Positions 36,100-48,789 of a stretch of 64,000 nt of DNA are shown piece after piece. Both the position numbers and the translations under genes were made by a program. The notes beneath the pieces are model-generated. The model was not told the DNA's origin. It searched no databases and worked only from the letters and a program-made list of their open reading frames with translations. Position 1 is the first letter of the stretch, and every line of letters begins with the position of its first letter. Source of the DNA: Hyperoodon ampullatus (lineage: Eukaryota > Chordata > Mammalia > Artiodactyla > Ziphiidae); assembly GCA_949752795.1 (NCBI GenBank), contig OX457059.1:175658242-175722241 (forward strand), written 5' to 3'.

Positions 36100-36910
36100 G
36101 AACTAGAATGCAGGGGGGCTGATGGCGGAGCACTGGGGGGGCGACCCAAGTGGGGACCAGGTTCATGTCTACCAGGTGGAGTGGGGGGGACGCAGAGACC
36201 AGGCCGGGGATGAGGGGGGAGTGGGATTCAACAGAACCAGAGCGTCGGGGAAGTGGGGGAGAGGGGAGAGGGAGACCCTTCCCCCCGAGTATGCGGGGTT
36301 GAGGGTGATCTCTGGGCCCCACGCACTAACACAACTGTCAGGTGGACAAGGAGGGTGGTCCTGGGATGGCGGACAGAGCAGAGGGCGGGGCATCCTGGAG
36401 CCACTCCCACCACGGAACCAGTCAGCCTCTGTCGCGAGAGGCCGGACAAGAGCTGTTGTTTCTTTCGCGTCCAGGTGTGGCACTCCGGCCTGTCGCCTGC
36501 AGGGACCAGAAGTGGCAAAGGGCCTCGGGGTCACAGGAGAGGGGGTGATGAGGCATCCCACACCCCATGAGTTCCTTGGGACACTGGCACGTCCTTGGTC
36601 CAGAGGTGTGACGGGGGCACCCACAGGCCGGGAGGCCACGGGTGAGCCCCGCTGATGCCCACGAGGGCAGGGGTGGCCTTGTGTGGGGACCCCCTACCCG
36701 TGTGCAGGGCCTGGGGTTTCCTCTCTTGCTGCTCTAGCTCTGGAACAAATTCTGAAGGACCTCTGGGACACGGCCAAACTCTGGAAGTAACGCTGCGTCT
36801 GGAAGGCTGGCCGGCCCGGAGGGAAGTTGCCCAGGACAGATGTGCTGCTTTCAGGAGGGGAGGGTGGAAGGCCTGCAGGCTGATCCCGGAGCCCCATGTG
36901 GGCTGAGGGT
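36100..36910. other. GC-rich unique DNA with G-runs
   Basis: Contains clustered G-runs (GGGGGGG at about 36134-36140 and 36184-36190, GGGGGG near 36215) that could form G-quadruplexes on the plus strand. No gene was recognised. Confidence 0.4.
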
Positions 36911-36911
36911 G

Positions 36912-37300
36912 GCCCTCAAAAGATGTCCACCGCCTCACCCCAGAATCTATGAACGTATTGGCTTATTAGGAAAAGATTCTTTCAAATGTGATTGTGTTGA
37001 GTGTCGTAGGATGAGAGAATGCTAGCTTATCCGCCGGGCTGTAAACTCAAAGACAGGGTCCTTACAAGGGACAGGGGAAGAGAGACACAGCCACAGAGGA
37101 GACCCACGTGATGACATGGCCACAAGCCCAGGGACACCTGGAGCCCCGGGAGCCGTAAGAGGTGGCAAGGACCCTCTCTGGGGCCTCGGGAGGGAGCGCA
37201 GCCCTAGGGCACCTGGATCCCAGATGTCTGGCCCCAGAGCCGGGAGAGAGTGAATCTGCTATTTAGGCCCCAGTTCCCGTGTTTTGTTGCAGCAGGAAGG
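36912..37300 (+). mobile_element. MLT1-like LTR remnant
   Basis: CTCACCCCAGAATCTATGAA, ATTAGGAAAAGATTCTTTCA, CAGGGTCCTTACAAGGGACA and CACGTGATGACATGGCC follow the order of MLT1 MaLR LTRs, ending near GTGTTTTGTTGCAGCAG. It is diverged. Confidence 0.6.
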
Positions 37301-37930
37301 GAGGTTGGCACCAGGCGTGAAGGAGAGGGCCCTAGCTAGAGCTCAAACCCTCCCGTGAGGGACCCCAGCCCGCCCTGCCGTGGGCTCAGGACCGAGCTGC
37401 GCTGGTGGATCTCAGCAGGGCCAGACCTGTGATCCCTGGGGCCACATGCCCTCTGCTAGGTGGGGCGGGGGGCTCCTGTGAGGCCCTCAGAGGACACGGG
37501 GGTCACCGAGCACGTGCTGCTTCCCAGACACGGCGGGAGACTCTCGGCCTCCGACATCCATCAGTGTCTATCAGGTGTTTAATATCAGCTTGTTCTTTGT
37601 CCAGAGCTGGGCAGCGCTTGTACTTAATCACCACCACCCAGCTGCTGGGCTCCCGAAACTTGCGACGTGGGGCCTGCACCATGGGGACCCCAGCCCCGCC
37701 AGGGGAGCCCTCCGCCCATGGGGATCTTGGGCCCTCGCAGGGGTGAAGCAGCCCCGGGGCAGCACCAGCCCCTTTTACTGGGAAACATTAGGCCGGTCGG
37801 CAGTGCCTCTGTGATGAAGTCTTCCCACTGGCATTTCCTGTTTTTCTTTTATTTTCTTAAATTCATTAAAAAATTTTAAAAATAAATTCTAAGGTAATTT
37901 AATTATGAAGTGGTTTAAATCCCCATTTCA
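37300..37930. other. unassigned intergenic DNA
   Basis: No gene was recognised. The stretch turns AT-rich near 37850, before the L1. Confidence 0.4.
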
Positions 37931-38208
37931 CATGTTTTTATTTGAATATAGTTGACATACAATATTATATTCGTTTCAGCTGTACAACATAGTCATTCAG
38001 TACTTTTATAGATTATACTCCACAGTTATGATAAAAGATTGGCTGTATTCCCTGTGCTGTACATTGTATCCCTGTAACTCTGTTGTTTTATCCCAGTGGT
38101 TTGTACCTCTAAACACCCCTCCCTACTCCTCTCACCCTGGTCACCACTAGTCTGTTCTCTGTGTCTGTGAGTCTATTTCCACTTTGCTATATTTGATTGC
38201 TTTAATGT

Positions 38209-38604
38209 TTAGAGTCCACATATAAGTGATAACATACAGTATTTGTCTTTCTCTGTCTGACTTATTTCACTCAGCATAATACCCTCCAGGTCCATCCACG
38301 TTGCTGCAAATGCCATTATTTCATTCCTTTTTATAGCTGAGTAGTATTCCATTGTATATATACATATATACCTACACCACATCTTCTTTATCCACTCATC
38401 TGTTGATGGACGCTTAGGTTGTTTCCACGTCCTGGCTACTGTGAATAGTGCCTCTATGAACACGGGGGGGCATGTATCTTTTCTAATTAGTGTTTCCGTT
38501 TTCTTTGGATAAATACCTAGGAGTGGGATTGCTGGGTCATATGGTAGTTCTATTTTTAGTTTTTCAAAGAACCTCCATACAGTTCTCCATAGTGGCTGCA
38601 CCAA
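38209..38604 (-). pseudogene. L1 ORF2 C-terminal fragment
   Basis: 131 codons are still open on the minus strand and match the C-terminal end of L1 ORF2p (WKQPKRPSTDEWIKKMW and MEYYSAIKRNEIM motifs). There is a small in-frame irregularity, WCRYICIYTMEYY where WYIYTMEYY is usual. It is a fragment of a dead retrotransposon, not a host gene. Confidence 0.92.
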
Positions 38605-38684
38605 TGTACATTCCCACCAACGGTGCAGGAGTGTTCCCTTTTCTCCACGCGCTCTCCAGCATTTATTGTTTATAGACTGTTTTT

Positions 38685-39003
38685 TTGGAAAATGTATCTT
38701 ATTTTATTTATTTATTTATTTTTAACATCTTTATTGGAGTATAATGGCTTTACAATGGGGTGTTAGTTTCTGCTGTATAACAAAGTGAATCAGCTATGCA
38801 TATACATATGTCCCCATATCCCCTCCCTCTTGTGTCTCCCTCCCACCCTCCCTAACCCACCCCTCCAGATGGTCACAAAGCACCGAGCTGATCTCCCTGT
38901 GCTATGTGGCTGCTTCCCACTAGCTATCTATTTTATGTTTGGTAGTGTATATATGTCCATGCCACTCTCTCACTTCGTCCCAGCTTACCCTTCCCCCTCC
39001 CCA
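38685..39003 (-). mobile_element. younger L1 3' end nested in the L1 above
   Basis: The stretch begins with T-rich TTATTTATTTATTTATTTTT (antisense tail), then AACATCTTTATTGGAGTATA and CAAAGTGAATCAGCTATGCA, the young cetartiodactyl L1 3' UTR in antisense. Host L1 resumes abruptly with ATGATGGCCACTCTGAC. Edges are approximate. Confidence 0.8.
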
Positions 39004-39234
39004 ATGATGGCCACTCTGACAGCTGTGAGATGGTATCTCACTGTAGTTTTGATTTGTGTTTCCCTGATGATTGGCAACGTTGGGCCTCTTTTCATGTGCC
39101 TGTGGACCATCTGTGTGTCTTCTCTGAAAAATGTCTATTCAAATCTTCTGCCCATTTCTTAATCAGGTTGTTTATTTTCTTGATTGAGTTGTGTTACTTC
39201 TTTATATTCCCCATTTTTAATATTGTTATAGGCG

Positions 39235-40630
39235 TGCACATGCCCAAGCCCCGAAGGCCCATCCCAGGGGCTGGGCCGCCCTGGGGTCCGTGCAGAGCTC
39301 TGACCGGGTCCGGCCCGTGCAGGCTGTTCCACGGTGCATCTCGGGCTGGCTGGACTTCAGGAGGAAGTGTGGTGCCTTCTGGGCAGCTGGGTCCAGCAGG
39401 GACGTGAGCCCTGATGGGGTGCAGTGCCCGAGGCCACGGTCCATGCTGACAGTCACAGGTCCCGGCCAGGGCTGACGGAGGGCAGGGCTGGACAGAGCCG
39501 CTTCTGGATTGGCACGTGGTCCCAGTGTGCCACACTGGGACAGTGCTGGGGCCAAACGCTGACCCCTCGGGCCCTCAGGCTGGACGCTCATCCTTCAGAG
39601 TACTTGGTGTCATGTGCTGGCTGCGTTCAGGGGAAAACTGAGCTGCCTGACTCGGCCAGAGGTGGGCCTGCTATGGAACAAGTGACCCAGGGTGTTCAGG
39701 ACACGTTCTTGACACATGGAGGACCCCAGGGTCTTTCCGTCCCCACGACTGGATTCCCAGTGACCCCTCAGGAAGAATTCCACTGCCACAATTATTACAA
39801 ACCTCAGGTCACTTCAGAGTGTGCTAGGTCGACGGGGGGCTGGACCGACTGTCCTGCAGACCTCAGGCTCCGGCCGGGCCCATCCAGGGCCTTTCTCCTG
39901 GCTGGAGACCAAGAGAGAAGAAAATAAGGCCACTGGCGACCCCACACGTGTGACCAGTGGGACCCTGGCTGGTTCTCACCCCCTTCAACAGAGAGGCAGG
40001 TGGAGTGAAGCGTGTCCAGTAACCCGAAGGAACGGCCAGCTCTGCACAGCTGACCCGTCCAGCTGTCACTGACCACCAAGCCGCCCTCTGCGCGGGCGCT
40101 TCTCCTCCTCTGCCCCGCCCTCCTTCATGGTGGGCAAAGCTGCACAGCCTTCCTGTAGCCCGGCGGGAAGCGGGTCCCGGACGGGGGCCCCCAGGCCGAA
40201 GTGGGGGAGCAGCGGTGTTCCGCAGAGTCTGGGGCCCGCTGGAGCAACAGCAAAGCCCACGAAGCCCCTTTCAGGGTCGGCCACACTGCCCCACACGCCA
40301 TGCAACCGAGTCACCAAAGGAGAGGAGGCCAGATCAGACGCCTGAGAGAACAGCCTGCAGGAAACTGCACTCGGGCCTAAGGCCTCAGCCAAACCTTCCC
40401 GCAGGGGGACCGGGGACAGGACCCCGCGGAGCAGGGCGCCTGCCAGAGGGCGGAGCGAGTGCAGCGCGGCCCACTCCGCACACAGGCTGCTGAGTCTCCC
40501 TGAAGAGCCGGCGCGAGGGCCGGGCCACGAGTCCTCCCCAACCCGGGAGACCCAGCTGGGAAGACACCCTCCTCCCCCACCCATCTCCCAGGACACCCCT
40601 CTGTGCGCACAGGAGGGCCACGCACCCTGC
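39235..40630. other. GC-rich unique intergenic DNA
   Basis: No gene was recognised. Frames on both strands (such as 39424-39927 plus and 40066-40632 minus) have no domain or splice context. Confidence 0.4.
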
Positions 40631-40632
40631 AC

Positions 40633-41430
40633 TCAGACACATGCCGCACACACAGACACGCGTGCACACGCACACATCACACAGGCATGCACACATCACA
40701 CAGACATGCACACACACAGCACACACAGACACGTGCACACACGCACACACCACACGGACATGCACACACAGACACACACATCACACAGACACATGCACAC
40801 GCACACACCACACAGACATGCACACACAGCACACACAGACACAGCACACAGACACATGCAGACACACACACGCACACACCACACGGACATGCACACACAC
40901 AGCACACACAGACACAGCACACAGACACATGCACACGCACACACACGCACACACCACATGGACATGCACACACACAGCACACACAGACACACAGCACACA
41001 GACACATGCACACGCACACACCACACAGACATGCACACACACAGCACACACAGACACACGTACACACACACACACACTCCACACAGATATGCACACACAC
41101 AGCACACACAGACACACACAGCACACACAGACACACACATCACACAGACACACACATGCACACACCACACAGACATGCACACACACAGCACACACAGACA
41201 CACCACACAGACACATGCACATGCACACACCACACAGACATGCACATACACAGCACACAGACACACACATCACAGACACACACGCACACACCACACAGAC
41301 ATGCACACACACACGACACACACAGACACATACACACAGACACACACACATCACACACAGATGCACACAGACATGTACACACTGCAGCACACACACATCA
41401 GATACGCACACACACAGACTCACACTCACC
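40633..41430 (+). repeat. CA-rich minisatellite with higher-order structure
   Basis: About 800 bases built from CACA, CAGACA, CATGCA and CAGCA words. A marker word CCACACRGACATGCACACA recurs near 40750, 40807, 40877, 40951, 41020, 41077, 41164, 41230 and 41291. Spacing is 57-87 bases, a higher-order unit. Stop codons are rare in all frames, producing false frames of up to 312 codons. Confidence 0.93.
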
Positions 41431-41434
41431 CTTT

Positions 41435-42000
41435 GTACCTTTGATATCAGTTGCTTTCAGATCTTTTCACTTTTTCCTTTGTTGTTCACTTTTCTTCACT
41501 CTTACCCTTTACAGTTTCTTTTTCTCAACTGCTTTCTATAGGGTCTATTATTCTTTTTAATTCAGTCTCCATGCCTGAAATTGCTTTTCCTTTGTTTTCC
41601 ATATTATTTCCTGAATTCCATCAGTTCCGTACAATTTTCGTCTACTTTTCAGTCACACATTTCTGATATGTTTATGTGGTCGGCTGGAACGTTATTTAAT
41701 TCTTTTTTTATTGTAATAACTTCCACGTGGCTACACTGCAGTCCCTGTGTGTATGTGTGGTGTGTGTGTGTGTTGTGTGCTGTGTGTGGTGTGTATGTAT
41801 GTTGTGTGTGTGTTCTGTGGGTATATATACACATATTTGGAATCTTCCAGAAAGAGAGGAAGAGCAATGGAATAGAACAAGAACTTAGAACTGTAATTTA
41901 GAATCACTTTACGGACACAGGGAAGACTGGAAAGGCACACGGAGCACCAGGAAACCCCCGCCTGAACAGTCAGCATCAAGATATATCCTTATGAACTATC
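41435..42000. other. AT-rich unassigned DNA with a GT repeat
   Basis: 41435-41740 is T-rich and LINE-like but not assignable. A degenerate (GT)n tract lies at 41746-41830. Confidence 0.5.
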
Positions 42001-44780
42001 ACATCCTAGAGATAAGGAGAAAAGTCCCTTTGGACATTTAAGCAAAAATAAAATTACAAATTTATTTACAAAGGAAAGAATATAAGATTGGCACCAAAAG
42101 TCTCAAAAGCAACTCTTTGCTAGAAAACAATGGAGCAGCATTTTAAAGATATTCCAGGGCAGAAAATGTGAGCAGTATGCTGTATCCAGCCAAGCGGTTC
42201 TTCAAGAATAAAATAAATGCAAAAGAAGTCATAAACATGCCAACAGTCGGGGAATGTCGTCCCGTGAGCCTTTCCCGAAGAATTTGCTGAAGAATCAACT
42301 TCCAACAACCACAAGAAAACTGGAGAAGCTTCAGCACAAGTTCTGAGGGTGAACCTGGGATCCATATGATGGTGGAGCCAAGACCAAGAGATCAAGATGA
42401 GGGTGACAGGGGCTGCAGGTGTTACACACTTTGAAATCCTGACATAGCGCAGCTATTGAAGGGCCAGACATCTGCACGCTCTCCTGGGGAGAGGATTCCA
42501 CTCACGCTGACACATCTGCAGCAAACGTTTCAGGTGACTTAGAAGAACAGTGATTAACACTACGAATTCTAATGCCTGAGCCCAAATGGTGAAAATAAAC
42601 TAAAATGGAGTCATAAAACAATCAAAGAACCCAGAAGAGGGCAGGAAATGAGAAGCAGAGGAATGAGAAAGCAAGGGAGAAACCAAAACCAAATAACAAA
42701 GATATTCAGAATGGATTTTTAAAAATTATCCCAAAATATGCTGTCTATAAAATACTTACTTGAAATATAATGATATAGGTAGATAAAAATAAAAGAAATT
42801 GGGCTTCCCTGGTGGCGCAGTGGTTGAGAGTCCGCCTGCCGAGGCAGGGGATACGGGTTCGTGCCCCGGTCCGGGAGGATCCCACATGCCGCCGAGCGGC
42901 TGGGCCCGTGGGCCATGGCTGCTGGGCCTGCGCGTCCGGAGCCTGTGCTCCGCAACGGGAGAGGCCACAACAGTGAGAGGCCCACGTACCGCAAAAAAAT
43001 AAAATAAAATAAAATAAATAAATAAATAAATAAAAGAAATTGGAAGATACACAAATCCTAAACAAATGCAGAAGTGCCATTGTGAATATGAGACAAAGTC
43101 GATTTCAGAACAGAGAAATTATAGAAATAAAGAGAGACATTATGTAATGATTAAAGAAAAAGGAAAAGCAGATTCACCAAGAAGACATAACAATTCAAAA
43201 TCTATGTGAACATAAGAGGAGACATTCAGGACACAGAAGGCAGAAATCAATAAAACTGAAAGGAGACTCCAACACTCCTCTCTCAAAACTGATAGACATC
43301 ATAAAAAGAAAATCAGCAAAGATACAGGAAACCAAACATCCTCAACCAAATTGAGCCAACTGACATTTGAGAAAAATTTGGATCAATTTTATCCAAGCTC
43401 TTACAGAAAACAGAAGAGCAGGGAATACTTTGCAAATCATTGTATTTGGTCAGATTACTAAACATGACTTTATAAGATAAGAAAAAAACTACAGTTAATT
43501 GTTAACATAGACACAAAAACTCTCAACAGAATATTAACAAATGGAATCCAGAAATACTAACAAAAAATACACCACAATCAGGTGGGATGTATTTTGGGAA
43601 TGCAAGGCTGGTTCAATATCTGAAAATTAATCAATGTAATGCACTATATTAACAGGCTTTAAAAATTTATAATATTGTTGAAGAAAAAAGCATTTGATAA
43701 AATGTAACATTTATTCATGACAAAAACTCTCAGTAAACTAAAAATGGAAGAGAACTTCCTCAATCTGATAAAAGGAATTTACAAAAAAACCTTCTGTTAC
43801 CATCATTTCTGTCACAGTGTTTTTGTTTTCTAGCATTTCCTTTTGACCCTTTCTTAGATTCCAAGCTCCTTACATGCCAGAGCTGCCAACGTCATACTCA
43901 GTGGTAAAGACTGGATGCTTTCCTCTAGGACTTGGAGTGTGGTGAGAATGTCCTCTCTCTCCACTTCTATCACTATGGTATTGAGACAAGAAAAAGAAAT
44001 AAAAGACACCCAGATTGGAAACAAAGAAGTTAAAATATCTTTAATTGTAGATAACATGACCGTCTATGCAGAAAATTTGGGTAGAATTTTTTTAAAAAGG
44101 TACTAGAACTAAGAAGTGCGTTTAATAAGGTCACAGGATATAAGGTCAATAAACAAAAACCATTATATTTCTGTATCATAACTATGATCAATAGGAAAAC
44201 TGAATTTTAAAAACCAATACAATTCAAAATAGTTCAAAACTTAGCATGAATATAAATCTAAAAAATCATGTACAAGATCTGTATGCTGAAAATAACAAAA
44301 TGCTGATGAAGGAAATCAAATAAGTGGAGAGACAGACCATGTTTATGGACTAGAAGACCCAGCACAGTAAAGATGTCAATTGTCCCTATGTGAATCCATG
44401 GATTTAATGCAATTTCCAAAAAACCCAAACAAACCCTGTAACACTTTTTAATAAATAAATAATAGCTCATTCTAAAATTTATATGGAAAGATAAAGGAAT
44501 TAAAATAACCAAACAACTTTTAAAGTGAAGAGTACTATTTGAGTTTAAGACTTGAGATGTAGCTACAGAATCATGACAGTGTGGTATTGGCAAAGAGATA
44601 CACACAGAATGAGAGTCCAGAAATAGACTTGGCAAATATGGCCAATTAAATTTTGAAAAAAGCACAAAGGCCATTCAATGAAGAAAGGATGGTCTTTTAA
44701 TCAAATGGTACTGAAACAACTAAACATACCCAGGCACCCCCTCAAAACGAAAAACAAACAAACTTGTCCTAAGCCTCACA
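42000..44780 (+). mobile_element. old sense L1 ORF2 remnant
   Basis: Recognisable pieces in order include ACACCACAATCAGGTGGGAT (43570), GAATGCAAGGCTGGTTCAAT (43598), GAAAAAGAAATAAAAGACACC (43990) and ATAACATGACCGTCTATGC (44050), corresponding to the L1 reverse-transcriptase region and downstream. Many stops and indels make it inactive. A SINE is inserted at 42803, and an L1 break with foreign text lies near 43790-43860. Confidence 0.8.
42803..43030 (+). mobile_element. cetacean tRNA-derived SINE
   Basis: Full-length copy with A and B boxes, ending in (AAATA)n-type tail. A perfect 13-bp target-site duplication TAAAAGAAATTGG lies at 42790-42802 and 43031-43043. It splits an old L1. Confidence 0.96.
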
Positions 44781-44784
44781 CTTT

Positions 44785-45290
44785 TGTATTAACCATGTTT
44801 TCCAATCTTCTGTATCTATGATGTTTTGGCACCTTAAAGGTCTGCTGGCCAGGGCTAGGCAATTCTTAGAGCAAAGGGCCTGGACGGGAGCACACCGTTC
44901 ATATACAAACCAAACAGCCCTGAGTCTCTAGAATTCCACCTCCTTACCTAACTCTCACACACAAGCCAGTGTCTCCCCAGGCCCAGGTACCAGGCAAGTG
45001 GAGACCCACCCTGTGCCCCCAAATCCACCAGAACCATTCAAACCGGCCGATCCAAAGATGGGGGTCCTGCCCAGCCTCACTTTCCTGCAGAAACCCCGTT
45101 AAGGCTCTGGCTTGTTCTCCTCCTCCTTTCTGCCTCCTGATGGAAACCTGGGCTCCCCGTGTGGCCGTACGTGGCGTGGCATCCCCCAACCCGCCACCTC
45201 GGGAAATGTAAGTAATAAACGGCTTCTTTCAAACCGTTTCAATGGCACCAGCCTCTTCGGGTCACCCAGCCACCTTCACAAATTAACAGG
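44785..45290 (+). mobile_element. solo LTR-like element with poly(A) signal
   Basis: TGTATTAACCATGTTTTCC, then TATGATGTTTTGGCACCTTA, a TATA-like CATATACAAAC near 44900, and AATAAA at 45214-45219 followed by TTCAAACCGTTTCAATGGC. This layout fits an artiodactyl endogenous-retrovirus LTR next to L1. The right edge and target-site duplication are not clear. No viral gene is present. Confidence 0.6.
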
Positions 45291-46225
45291 CAAACGACTC
45301 CATTCACCAGCCCCCGCACGGTGGGTGGCCCTCCTGCCCTGGCACACCCCTGGAGGCCCCTCTCCTACACGCTGGGCCATGCCTGGAACCAACCGGCACA
45401 TGTGTCCCGCCTCAGGTCTCAGCCCTGCGTGGATGTCTCCTCCACAGCTGGAGGTGCGGCCCCATGGTGACACCCCCACTCCCCAGCAGGACTGTCCACT
45501 GCCAGCGCCCTGCCCCCGAGGAATGGGTCAGGCCCTGACACTGCGCCTGGCACAGAACATCTGCGAGGCGGGGAGGGGCCTGGCCACCCACTGCCCTCGT
45601 CCCGGTGGGTCCAGTCAGCAGCCAGGAGCAGCTTAGGCTGCATCCACTTCACAGTCAGCACGTGTGTCCTGGACGTGCTCCCAGGGCGGCCTCTGCTCTT
45701 CGTGCAAGTGTGACCCACCAGCGCCGTGGAGACAGGGAGGCCCCTGAGCTGCCGGCCTCTCCACCGACCCACGCATGATCCCATAGGACACCTGTGAAGG
45801 CAGCCCTCTGGGTCTGGAAGCCGCCAGCTTCTCTAACCCCACAGTGGGGCCCCAGCCTTCTCTCCCCACCCCCACTGCGTGCCGCGTGCCGGGCTGGGGG
45901 GAGGGCAGGGACCCCACCTCCAGAGCAGCCCCTTGGCTGTGACGGCCTCTCTGCAGGGCTCGCCCCTCGGACGCTGTCAGTGAGGCCTGGCTGCTCCACA
46001 CGCCCTGGACCCTGAGTCTCTAATGCACCTGGATGGTTCCAGCACCCTCAGGAGGACGTGTGCGTCACCCCCAGGGCCGGGTCACCCCCATGCTCACCTT
46101 CTCACATGAGACCATTCAGGGCTCAGGCTGCAGTGACCTGGTGCCAGGAGGCCTTCCCGGTGGGACTGCTGGGCCTAGACCAGACTGTCCAGCCGGCTTC
46201 CGCTGAAGCCCTTCCTTTGCACATC
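45290..46225. other. GC-rich unique intergenic DNA
   Basis: No gene was recognised. Frames such as 45112-45636 plus and 45633-46001 minus show no domain. Confidence 0.4.
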
Positions 46226-46239
46226 AAAGACACAGGGCT

Positions 46240-46440
46240 GGGCTTCCCTGGTGGCGCAGTGGTTGAGAGTCCGCCTGCCGATGCAGGGGACACGGGTTCG
46301 TGCCCCGGTCCGGGAAGATCCCACATGCCGTGGAGCGGCTAGGCCCGTGAGCCATGGCCACTGAGCCTGCGCGTCCGGAGCCTGTGCTCCGCAACGGGAG
46401 AGGCCACAGCGGTGAGAGGCCCACGTACCGCAAAGAAAAA
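46240..46440 (+). mobile_element. cetacean tRNA-derived SINE
   Basis: Full-length copy starting GGGCTTCCCTGGTGGCGCAG with a short A-rich tail. A perfect 14-bp target-site duplication AAAGACACAGGGCT lies at 46226-46239 and 46441-46454, so insertion was recent. Confidence 0.97.
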
Positions 46441-46454
46441 AAAGACACAGGGCT

Positions 46455-47755
46455 CATCACCCAGACGGTTCTCTCCACCGGGACCAGCGCCGTCTGAGCC
46501 ACAAGGATAAACATAGAACTTCTAGCAGCCATGTTAAAGAAACCAATAAGAAACAGATGATATTAATTTTAGCAATATATGTTATTTAACCCCATGTGCT
46601 CGGAGCCCCACACAGCCGTTCGGTGCCCCGCTCTGAGGGCTGCAGAGGGCTGTGCGTGTTCCATCTGCCATGGCTCGGCAGGGATTGTCCTGGGCTTGGG
46701 GAGACGCCTGCCTCTGCCCCTCTGGAACATCCTTCATGCCCAGGCCATAGGGCAGACCCCAGAGGGCCCCCACGCACCCTCTCTGACCTCAGGACACTTT
46801 CTTTCCAGCCCGGCGTCCATTTTCACTGAAAAGAAGAACGACTGCCAGCAAGCTCCCCCGAAAGCCTCATGGGGGCTGAGCCCCTGACCCACCCAGGCCC
46901 TCGTGCCCAAGTGCCAGTGGAGCCCTTGCCCCAGGCCTGCCGTGGAAGGGGAGCAGGGAGAGGACAGTGGGTGGGAGACGGTGGCAAGGGCGGAGCAGGC
47001 ACCAAGGGCGGGGTGTGGGTCGGCTCAGCCCCCAGGTAACATGGGACCCCTGTTCCCTGCCGGGCTCTCTAGAGGAGGGCAGGCTGTGAGCCGGTGTGTC
47101 TGAGTGACCAGGGCCCCAGGCAGGGGGCAGGTCCCCATCCTGGACACTGAGGAGGATCGTCCTCACATCATCCTCATGGTCATAGCTTGACCCCCCAGGG
47201 GACTGAAGTCACAGGGCGAACCACCACCCGGAAGTCTGGAGAGACAGGGAATCACAGCCCAGGTGGGTTCATCTGGGGCGGAGGACAGACTCCCCCAAAC
47301 CTTCATGGCTTTACCTCAGGAACCCCACCAGGTTCTCATGGTGAAGATCCAAAAGCATCCCCTCTGGATGCTGGTGACAGAGGAAAGACCACGAGGCAGC
47401 CCAGAGCAGGTAAGGGTCTGATCACAAGGTCACGGGGGCCCCCCGACCACCGTACTACCAGGGGTCCACTGACACTGAGGGGTCGTACCTGAAAGGGCTG
47501 CAAGATGCAGATTCCACACAAGGAGGGGTGCTTGGGGAGCCCAGATCACAAGGGGAGACAAACCTGGGACCAGGAGGAGGCTACAGCCTCTGGCGCCCAG
47601 AGCCACAGCACAACCCAACCGCAGCCAGGAAACCATGAGCCTCGTGGTAAAGGCCCATCTGCCTGAGCTCTGACGACCCCAGACACTGGGTCTGCCTTCC
47701 AACAACACAGTACATGGCAGGCCTGTAAGAGCCGAGGGAAACACCGTCAGCAGAG
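46455..47755. other. GC-rich unique intergenic DNA
   Basis: No gene or clear repeat was recognised. Confidence 0.4.
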
Positions 47756-47759
47756 CAAA

Positions 47760-48780
47760 CAAACCATCAGAATGAGACTCAACAAATTACGGCAGAGATT
47801 TTGGAAGCTTGAGACTAGGGATTTAAAACAACTGTGATGACCCATGAAGGCCCCAACGAGAAAATGAACAAGAAGATCACAACAGATGGGTAATGTAGGC
47901 AGAGATAAAAGCTCTCAGAAAGAATCACAAGGAAACGCTAGGAATCAGCCATAACAGGAATGAGGAAAGCCTTTGACGGGCTCAGCATTAGACAGACACA
48001 GCGAGGGAAGAATCAATGAGCTGAAGGGGGGCTGACGAAGCATCCCCCCGCCACGTCAAAGAGAAAGAAGGACGGGAGACCCAGGGCATCCAGGAATCTT
48101 GGGACACTTCAACAGTGTAGCAAGTGTGTAACTGGGATGCCAGGAAGAGAAGAGAGAAGGGAGGGAGGAGAATTTGACACAAAAAATGCTGCGAACTTTC
48201 CAGAAGTAATGAAAGGCACCAAACCACAGATCCAGGAAGCTCAGGGAACAGCAAACAGAATAAATTTCCCCAATCCACACCCAGGCACATTATACTCAAA
48301 CTGGAGGAAACAAAATACACAGAGAAATGTGGTGAAAAGGGGCAGGGGACCACCTTGCCTTTGGAGGAGAATGGGCTTCTCTCCAGGTGGCAAAGTGGCG
48401 ATGAAGATGGAAGCTTACCCAGTGGTCTTCCAATCCCAAAGCACTCAGACAACTTCTCCTGGAGGGACATTTATGAAACACCTGGCCAGTCTCCCTCCAA
48501 AACGAGCCATGCCTGAGAAACTGTCATGACCGAGAGAGCTGATGTCATGTGCTCCTGGGACAGAAAAGGAACACTAGGCAAAACACTAAGGCAGTCTGAA
48601 GAAACCGTGGACTTTGGTTAAGAATAATACGCATGTTGGCTGGTGTGACAAACATCCCACACTAATGTGAGATGCCAACTGCAGGGAAATGTTGCCTGCT
48701 GTCTAGGGATTCTTGGTGGTGCCTCAGCAACTATCCTGCAACCTCAAAACTATTCTGAAATTAAAAGTTTTTTTGAAAAA
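47760..48780 (+). mobile_element. old L1M fragment, sense
   Basis: GAACTTTCCAGAAGTAATGA, ACAGATCCAGGAAGCTCAGG and AACTGGAGGAAACAAAATAC (48190-48320) follow old L1M sense order. The end AGAAACCGTGGACTTTGGTT with ATTCTGAAATTAAAAGTTT (48600-48775) matches an L1M 3' end. The frame is broken. Confidence 0.72.
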
Positions 48781-48789
48781 ATATATAAT

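Larger units (their letters stand above)
37935..39230 (-). mobile_element. 5'-truncated L1, antisense, with nested insertion
   Basis: The minus strand encodes the end of L1 ORF2. Frame 38604-38209 reads RTWKQPKRPSTDEWIKKMW, MEYYSAIKRNEIMAFAATWM and SEISQTEKDKYCMLSLICGL, the conserved ORF2p C-terminus. The 3' untranslated end follows to about 37935. 39004-39230 is the next ORF2 portion upstream, displaced by a later insertion at about 38685-39003. The element lacks RT and endonuclease domains and is inactive. Confidence 0.92.

Noticed and set aside
40603..41541. Long histidine/threonine-rich frames on plus and cysteine/valine-rich frames on minus
   Set aside because: All arise from the CA-rich minisatellite, which lacks stop codons in several frames on both strands.
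42803..43030. tRNA gene (A and B boxes present)
   Set aside because: The Pol III boxes belong to the tRNA-derived head of a SINE, with a tail and target-site duplication; there is no cloverleaf of a functional tRNA. The same holds for the other SINE copies.
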